From positions 1 to 5,073 of the forward strand of contig JAIRYH010000085.1 in assembly GCA_031267855.1 (NCBI GenBank): 5,073 nucleotides of DNA. Direction: 5' to 3'. Position 1 is the stretch's first letter. The number at the start of each line of letters is the position of its first letter. This document shows positions 1 to 5,073 of the stretch, piece after piece. A program made the position numbers and the translations under genes. This DNA is from Prevotellaceae bacterium. GTDB taxonomy: Bacteria; Bacteroidota; Bacteroidia; Bacteroidales; UBA932. Below the pieces are notes generated by a model. It saw nothing but the letters and a program-made list of their open reading frames with translations, made no database searches and had not been told where the DNA came from.

Positions 1-484
<484 letters not shown>

Positions 485-503
485 GATTAAATATGTTCAG
501 GAT

Positions 504-3152
504 TTAGTACAGGTAGCTGGCATGTTTTTCGTATTTCAGCAGGTCGGCCAGCATGGATGATTTGGCGTTGAAGTGGAAGTTCCAGCTCCGGTAACTGCCG
601 AAGGGCGTCCACGACACGGCAAATTCGAAACAGTGGAGATCGTAATGGATGTTAAAGGTTGTTACCGTCAGTTTCAAATTTTTGAAGTCGAACCCCGACG
701 ACGCCGAGACGTTCAGGCGTTCGGTCAGTTTTATCTGCCCGTTCAGTCCGAGCGACTGCACGTAGTTGTTTTGTTTTATTCCTTCGCCCAGGGGGTTCTG
801 CGTGTAGCTGGTGTTATAGTTGAACGAATAGTTGAATCCCAGCGACCAGGGCGCCTTGAAGTCCTGGTAGAAGCGGTAGTCGGTATAGAGGTATTCGCCT
901 GTTTCGGGGTGGAAGTGCTGGATGCCGTCGAGCGAGGGCGCATGGTTTCTGAAGCCGTTGTCGCCGCCCTTGAACTGGTAGCCGAACGAAAAGCCGAAGG
1001 TGATCAGGCGTGCGAGTCCCTGTCCGGCGTTTACGGCATATTTGCCTGTTCTCCTGCCGCCGTAGTCGACGGCATAGGGGTCGAAGGAGGCATTGGCGTT
1101 GACGGCCACTTTTCCGGCGATGTTTGTGTTCAGGGACATGCTTATGTTCGACAGTTTCATGGAATCTGCCAGGAAGTTGTAGCTGCTGCCCATGCTGAGG
1201 TTGTCAATCAGTTTCAGTTTGGTGGTTCCGCCGTTGGCGGTATCCTTGTCGTTGCGGATTTTCATTTCAAGGTTATTGCCCAGCGAGAAGCTGATGCCTG
1301 CCGACCGTCCCCTGCCGGCAGGCTGGTAGACGCCGGCGTAGGAATAGTATTCGACGTCGGTGCTGTCTCTCCGGTAGGTCTGGTATCCGCTGTTCCATCC
1401 CCATGTCACGAGGTCGGGGCGGAACGAGGCGCTGATGCTTGGTGAAATCATGTGCCGGAAAGCCCGGATAAAGGAGTTGCGCCCGAAGGTAAATGTCCCG
1501 TACAGGCGGGTGCTTGCCGAGATGCCGAAGCTGAGGTCGTGGCTGAGGTAGAGTCCCGAAAAGGTGCTGCTTTTTGCTTCGTCCACCGTTTTTTTCATGT
1601 CGTCGTAGCTTCTGTTCAGGGTCTGGAAAAACATGGTCATGCCGTAGCTGACGCTGGGGGCAAGCTGGATATGGCTTAGCAGGTTGAACGACGGCAGCTG
1701 GATGTTGAAGTTGTGCTTCATGCCGTTTTCCATTTTTGACCAGAAGTCGGGGCTTCCCCATTCCGATTCCTTGAAGCGGAGTTTGTTGTCGAACGTGGTG
1801 GAGTAGCCCAGGGCGAAGCGCTCGTAGAAGCGTTCCCTGCCCGCCGCATTCTTCCGCTTGAAGGGGTAGATGGTGTTCATGGTGAAGGTAAGGTTGGGCA
1901 GTGTCAGGGCATACGAGCTGTCCTGCATGTTCTGGCTGTGGGTCAGGTTGACCGAAAGGTTGAACGGCGAGCCTTCCCACGATTTGCGGAACGAAATGCT
2001 CGACTGCGCATTCGACTGCAGCGCCATTTGCGGGTTCGCCTGGCTGTTGTTCTTCCTGAACGACGAGGTCATGAAGGAAACGCTTGCGCCGAACGACATG
2101 TTGGGATTGGCTTTCGCATCCTGCTGGTGCCGCCAGTTAATGGAAAATTCGCGCGAGGAGCTGTAGTCGGACGAGCCCTGGAGCCCCGACACATTTTCCC
2201 GCCACTGCAGATTGAACGACCCGTCGAACTTGTACATTTTCTTGTAGCGCGACACGGCCTGAAAGCCGTAGGTACCCAGCGTAAAATAATCTGCCGTGAG
2301 CGCCAGGTCGAAGTATTCGCCGAAGACGAAATACCAGCCGATGCCGGTTACATAAAAGCCGCGCGCCGCTTCTTCGCCGAAACTCGGGAAAAGGAATCCG
2401 CCGCTCCGGCTGCTGTGTTTCGGGATAAACCCGAACGGAAGGAATAAAGGCGTCGGCACATCTTCAATGACCAGGTAGGCCGGTCCGAAAACCGTCTGGC
2501 TGTTCGGCCCCGGCGTTATCCGTGCCTGCGACAGGTGCAAATAAAAATGCGGGTGCTCTGCATCGCAGACGGTATATTTCCCCTGGGCAACATTGACGGC
2601 GTCGTCCGGCATTTTCTTGATGATCGTTCCGTGCAGGTAGGCGTCGCCCTCCTGCGTGAGGACATTGTTGATGCGCGCCTTTCGCGACCCGAAATTATAA
2701 TATATCGTTTTCATGGCATACTCTTTCCCGCTTTCTTTCATCACCGGCTCGCCCACCCACGCGCCGGTGGAATCCTGCCTGCCCGATGCAAAGACAATGC
2801 GTGTGCTGGAATTGTAGGCCATGTAGTCGGCCGCCATTTCCATGGCGTCGCCATATTTCACCAAAACATTGCCGTAGTAGTAAATCATCCGGTCCTGTCC
2901 CGTAAAATCATAAATGATGGAGTCTTTCGCCTTGCTGAACACGGGATAGTCCAGTGAGTTTTTTCTTTCCACGGCCAGAGAATCGGCTGACGGCGGCAGC
3001 GAGTCGGCCATGGCGGTCGAATCGCCGGCGGTGCCTGAAAACAGGGTATCCTGCCTGTTTGCCGCCGTGTCGCGTGCATGGCTGTTGAAGCCGTTCGACA
3101 AACAGGGCTGCAGAAATAAAATAAGGAAAAAGTATGAATATAGTGTTTTCAA
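504..3152 (-). CDS. lptD: LPS-assembly outer membrane protein LptD (OstA-like), Bacteroidota type
   Basis: LptD is the outer membrane translocon that receives LPS from the periplasmic Lpt bridge and inserts it into the outer leaflet. The 882-residue product has a signal peptide (about 1-26), a Ser/Asp/Ala-rich linker (about 27-66), an OstA/LptA-like beta-jellyroll region (about 75-215, including IYYYGNVLVKYGDAMEMAADY) and a long C-terminal beta-barrel. Family-typical stretches include CDAEHPHFYL (196-205) and PLFLPFGFIPKHSSRSGG (235-252). The barrel is rich in alternating aromatic and polar residues and ends near WNFHFNAKSSML followed by a short tail with a terminal Tyr. Length is ordinary for the phylum. 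Only three cysteines are present: C17 in the signal peptide, C196 and C841. The start codon is TTG: an in-frame TAA lies at 3161-3159, and the next ATG (codon 48) would remove the signal peptide. C17 follows Leu-Gln-Pro, a poor lipobox, so I do not call a lipoprotein. An LptE partner is expected elsewhere. Confidence 0.93.
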   Translation of the reverse strand: MKTLYSYFFLILFLQPCLSNGFNSHARDTAANRQDTLFSGTAGDSTAMADSLPPSADSLAVERKNSLDYPVFSKAKDSIIYDFTGQDRMIYYYGNVLVKYGDAMEMAADYMAYNSSTRIVFASGRQDSTGAWVGEPVMKESGKEYAMKTIYYNFGSRKARINNVLTQEGDAYLHGTIIKKMPDDAVNVAQGKYTVCDAEHPHFYLHLSQARITPGPNSQTVFGPAYLVIEDVPTPLFLPFGFIPKHSSRSGGFLFPSFGEEAARGFYVTGIGWYFVFGEYFDLALTADYFTLGTYGFQAVSRYKKMYKFDGSFNLQWRENVSGLQGSSDYSSSREFSINWRHQQDAKANPNMSFGASVSFMTSSFRKNNSQANPQMALQSNAQSSISFRKSWEGSPFNLSVNLTHSQNMQDSSYALTLPNLTFTMNTIYPFKRKNAAGRERFYERFALGYSTTFDNKLRFKESEWGSPDFWSKMENGMKHNFNIQLPSFNLLSHIQLAPSVSYGMTMFFQTLNRSYDDMKKTVDEAKSSTFSGLYLSHDLSFGISASTRLYGTFTFGRNSFIRAFRHMISPSISASFRPDLVTWGWNSGYQTYRRDSTDVEYYSYAGVYQPAGRGRSAGISFSLGNNLEMKIRNDKDTANGGTTKLKLIDNLSMGSSYNFLADSMKLSNISMSLNTNIAGKVAVNANASFDPYAVDYGGRRTGKYAVNAGQGLARLITFGFSFGYQFKGGDNGFRNHAPSLDGIQHFHPETGEYLYTDYRFYQDFKAPWSLGFNYSFNYNTSYTQNPLGEGIKQNNYVQSLGLNGQIKLTERLNVSASSGFDFKNLKLTVTTFNIHYDLHCFEFAVSWTPFGSYRSWNFHFNAKSSMLADLLKYEKHASYLY

Positions 3153-3177
3153 GAAGGATTATTCAAAATAATTATGC

Positions 3178-3185
3178 TATTTTTG
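3178..3185 (+). promoter_or_regulatory. Candidate -7 element for the amidase-MCE unit
   Basis: TATTTTTG matches TAnnTTTG and is followed by C. Transcription would start near 3191 and leave a leader of about 55 nucleotides before the amidase ATG at 3246. I see no good -33 TTTG at the expected distance (about 3154-3158 reads AAGGA), so this call is weaker than the opposite-strand one. An alternative is TTG at 3207-3209 with TATATTAA at 3230-3237, which would make the mRNA nearly leaderless. The element overlaps a perfect 10-bp palindrome (TTTTGCAAAA, 3181-3190). Confidence 0.35.
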
Positions 3186-3197
3186 CAAAACATCTCG

Positions 3198-3228
3198 CAA
3201 AGTTAGTTGATTTTTTTTATTCACTAAA
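3198..3228 (-). promoter_or_regulatory. Candidate Bacteroidota-type promoter for lptD
   Basis: On the minus strand the sequence TAACTTTG (3205-3198) matches the Bacteroidota -7 consensus TAnnTTTG exactly and is followed by C, as is common. A weak -33 element, TTTA instead of TTTG, lies at 3228-3225, separated by 19 bases, which fits the usual spacing. Transcription would start near 3191 and give a leader of roughly 40 nucleotides before the TTG start of lptD. The spacer contains an A8 run (3219-3212 on the minus strand). Called from sequence match and position only. Confidence 0.55.
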
Positions 3229-3245
3229 CTATATTAAAAAAAAGA

Positions 3246-4424
3246 ATGATACCAAGCCTCAAAAATATTTTACGATGCCTGTGCCTGCTGCTGCCGGCGG
3301 CGGCATGTGCGGAATTGTTGCAGGCACAGGCAGGAGCCGGGGGTATTCAAATCCGCAGGGTGGTTATTGACGCCGGGCATGGCGGTGTCGATCCCGGCGT
3401 GGTGGGAAAACAGCTGGAAGAAAAAGATGTGGTGCTTGACATCGCCCTGCGGGCAGGCGCATTCATCAACGAAATCCATCCCGACGTCGAAACGATCTAT
3501 ACGCGCGATACCGACGTTTTCGTGGAATTGACGGAACGCACCAATATTGCCAACCGGAACAACGCAGATTTTTTTATTTCCATTCATGCCAACAGTGTTT
3601 TGGACCGGCGGAATACATCTACCGGCGGCTTCGAAACCTACATCCTGGGGATGGACCAGTCGGACCGGAACATGGAAGTAGCACAGCGTGAAAACGCCGT
3701 GATCACTTTTGAAAAAGACTATGCCACCAGGTACGAAGGCTATGACCCCAAATCGCCCGAATCGTTCATCATTTTTTCGCTCATGCAAAATTCCTACTTC
3801 GACCAAAGTTTAATGTTTGCTTCCATAGTGCAGGACGAGATGGAAAAAGATTCCCCGATAAAAAAGAACAGGGGCATCAAGCAGCAACCGCTGCTGGTTA
3901 TCTGGCGCACCGCCATGCCCAGTGTGTTGATAGAAGTCGGCTTTCTTTCCAATCCCGAAGAGGAAGCATTGCTGAAGCAGGATAAAACACGGGAAAGCAT
4001 TGCAAAATGTATTGCGGCGGCGTTTTCCAGCTATAAATCGCACTACGAGCGGAAGCCCAAGCCAAGCCAGGAAAGCATCGTGCAGACCGCCGCCCGGACT
4101 GCCGCCACTGCTGCCGGCCAAAGCCGGACGCCAACGGCATCCGCTACCCCTGCACGTATCGCGCCCAAACCGACGGCACACCATCCCGTAACGTATGCCG
4201 TACAAATTTATGCCATATCCGTAAAGCGTCCGCCGAACGCCCCCGAATTTGCAGCGCTGAAAGACGTCCGGTGCTTCCCCGACGAACAGTTGTATAAATA
4301 CACGACCGGCAACTTTGAAACGGAAGAGCAGGCACGCGCATTATGCGACAGCCTGCGCGGCGAGTATCCACGCGCCTTTGTGGTGGCTATCCAGGACAAC
4401 AAAATAATAAAACTATCAAAATAA
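3246..4424 (+). CDS. N-acetylmuramoyl-L-alanine amidase (Amidase_3) with C-terminal SPOR-like domain
   Basis: This 392-residue exported enzyme is predicted to hydrolyse the amide bond between N-acetylmuramic acid and L-alanine of the peptide stem, acting in the periplasm during cell separation or wall turnover. A signal peptide covers about residues 1-29; cleavage after AQA is likely, although AAAC at 18-21 is a weak lipobox candidate. The Amidase_3 fold covers about 36-262. Visible zinc ligands are H45 (in DAGHGG), E59 (in EEKD) and H114 (in SIHAN), and E230 in VLIEVGFLSN is the likely catalytic glutamate, so the active site looks intact. An insertion at about 137-205 lies between the second histidine and the catalytic glutamate. 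An Ala/Thr/Pro-rich linker (about 268-315) leads to a SPOR-like domain (about 316-385, YAVQIYA to AFVVAIQ), which in other proteins binds denuded glycan at the septum. The ATG at 3246 is the only reasonable start: an in-frame TAA lies at 3225-3227, and an A-rich leader replaces a Shine-Dalgarno. The MCE gene follows after 6 bp. Confidence 0.93.
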   Translation: MIPSLKNILRCLCLLLPAAACAELLQAQAGAGGIQIRRVVIDAGHGGVDPGVVGKQLEEKDVVLDIALRAGAFINEIHPDVETIYTRDTDVFVELTERTNIANRNNADFFISIHANSVLDRRNTSTGGFETYILGMDQSDRNMEVAQRENAVITFEKDYATRYEGYDPKSPESFIIFSLMQNSYFDQSLMFASIVQDEMEKDSPIKKNRGIKQQPLLVIWRTAMPSVLIEVGFLSNPEEEALLKQDKTRESIAKCIAAAFSSYKSHYERKPKPSQESIVQTAARTAATAAGQSRTPTASATPARIAPKPTAHHPVTYAVQIYAISVKRPPNAPEFAALKDVRCFPDEQLYKYTTGNFETEEQARALCDSLRGEYPRAFVVAIQDNKIIKLSK

Positions 4425-4430
4425 ATAAAC

Positions 4431-5073
4431 ATGAAAATTAAAAAAGAAGTTAAACTAGGAATCTATGCCTTCGTGATCATTGCAGGCATGTACTGGCTAT
4501 TCGATTTCCTCAAGGGAAGAGATATTTTCAATACCCACGATGCCTATTACATCAATTACGAACAGGTAGACGGGCTGGCGGCTTCGTCGTCGGTATTCCT
4601 GAAAGGGTTGAAAATAGGCGCTGTTTCCGATATAATCTACGAAGAAGACCGGCAGCAATTCCGGGTAACCGTGCATATTAAAAAGCAGTACAGTATTCCC
4701 GACAATTCCGTGGCGCAAATTTACTCGACCGGACTGATGAGCGGGAATGCCATCCGCATTTTAATCGGCGACAGCCCCGTCATCGCCGCTTCGGGAAGCA
4801 GCCTGCCGTCAGGCATTGAACCGGACATGCTGCAATCGCTGATGCCGCTGAAAGAGCAGGCGGAACGGCTGCTCGCCAACCTGAATAACACCATCACTGC
4901 CGTCAACAATATCTTAACCGATGAAACGCAAAAAAACATGGAAGCCGGCATAAGCAGTTTGCGGCAAAGTTTGCAGCATGTCGAACAAATTACCGGAACG
5001 CTTGGCGCAAAGAACGGGCACCTCAATCATACGCTGGAAAACCTGGATGCATTCTCATCCGTTTTGCGCAACA
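4431..5073 (+). CDS. MlaD-type MCE family lipid-transport protein, 3' end beyond the window edge
   Basis: The ORF starts at ATG 4431 and runs off the right edge after 214 complete codons. Family members in this phylum are usually about 300 residues, so roughly a third is probably missing. A short basic N-terminus (MKIKKEVKLG) precedes one membrane helix (about 10-27), giving an anchor in the inner membrane with the rest in the periplasm. The MCE domain covers about residues 37-115 and shows the family pattern VFLKGLKIGAVSDI (55-68), then STGLMSGNAIRILIG (99-113). From about residue 130 the sequence is Leu/Gln/Asn-rich and predicted helical or coiled-coil, as in MCE proteins that form hexameric rings or tunnels. 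MCE proteins bind lipids and work with an MlaE-type permease and an MlaF-type ATPase; neither gene is visible here. The 6-bp gap after the amidase stop and the A-rich leader (ATAAATAAAC) indicate co-transcription and probable translational coupling. The MlaD-type name rests on domain architecture; the substrate and transport direction cannot be read from sequence. Confidence 0.9.
   Translation, partial: MKIKKEVKLGIYAFVIIAGMYWLFDFLKGRDIFNTHDAYYINYEQVDGLAASSSVFLKGLKIGAVSDIIYEEDRQQFRVTVHIKKQYSIPDNSVAQIYSTGLMSGNAIRILIGDSPVIAASGSSLPSGIEPDMLQSLMPLKEQAERLLANLNNTITAVNNILTDETQKNMEAGISSLRQSLQHVEQITGTLGAKNGHLNHTLENLDAFSSVLRN

Noticed and set aside
573..1445. A 290-codon plus-strand open frame opposite lptD, with further long antisense frames at 1938-2447 and 2535-2957.
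   Set aside because: They lie wholly inside lptD, which has clear family motifs on the other strand. Their translations show no coherent domain or export signal. They are by-products of low stop-codon frequency in a moderately G/C-rich gene.
1273..1980. A 235-codon minus-strand open frame overlapping lptD in another frame.
   Set aside because: The Pro/Gln/Arg/His-rich translation has no recognisable domain, and the region is fully accounted for by the beta-barrel of LptD.
4114..4127. A small inverted repeat, CCGGC-CAAA-GCCGG, that could form a hairpin.
   Set aside because: It lies inside the Ala/Thr/Pro-rich linker of the amidase gene, has no following T run, and is explained by repeated GCC/CCG codons.

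Overview
The window looks like chromosomal DNA from a member of the Bacteroidota, most likely the order Bacteroidales. Three things point there: a Bacteroidota-type LptD, start codons preceded by A/T-rich leaders with no Shine-Dalgarno sequence, and TAnnTTTG-type promoter elements in the only real intergenic gap. It reads as a core cell-envelope locus. I see no mobile element, CRISPR array, tRNA or rRNA.

Layout. On the minus strand, reading leftward from about 3190, lptD (3152 to 504) is followed after 19 bp by a gene for an exported, proline-rich protein of unknown function (484 to the left edge). That second gene runs into a 30-base G homopolymer (38-67) close to the window edge, and its sequence beyond that point should not be trusted without checking. 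On the plus strand, reading rightward, a zinc-dependent N-acetylmuramoyl-L-alanine amidase with a C-terminal SPOR-like domain (3246-4424) is followed after 6 bp by an MlaD-type MCE protein (4431 to the right edge, truncated). The two units diverge from a 93-bp A/T-rich gap (3153-3245) that holds candidate promoters for both strands.

The genes share an envelope theme. LptD inserts LPS into the outer leaflet of the outer membrane. The MCE protein is expected to move lipids between the inner and outer membranes, and in Mla-type systems this preserves outer membrane asymmetry. The amidase cleaves peptidoglycan between these layers, and its SPOR-like domain probably directs it to denuded glycan at division sites. 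Divergent placement around a short shared promoter region would allow coordinated expression, but this is inference.

I found no undescribed system. The points most worth checking are the poly-G tract and the coding sequence beyond it, the two-cysteine arrangement of LptD, its apparent TTG start, and the facing promoter elements.
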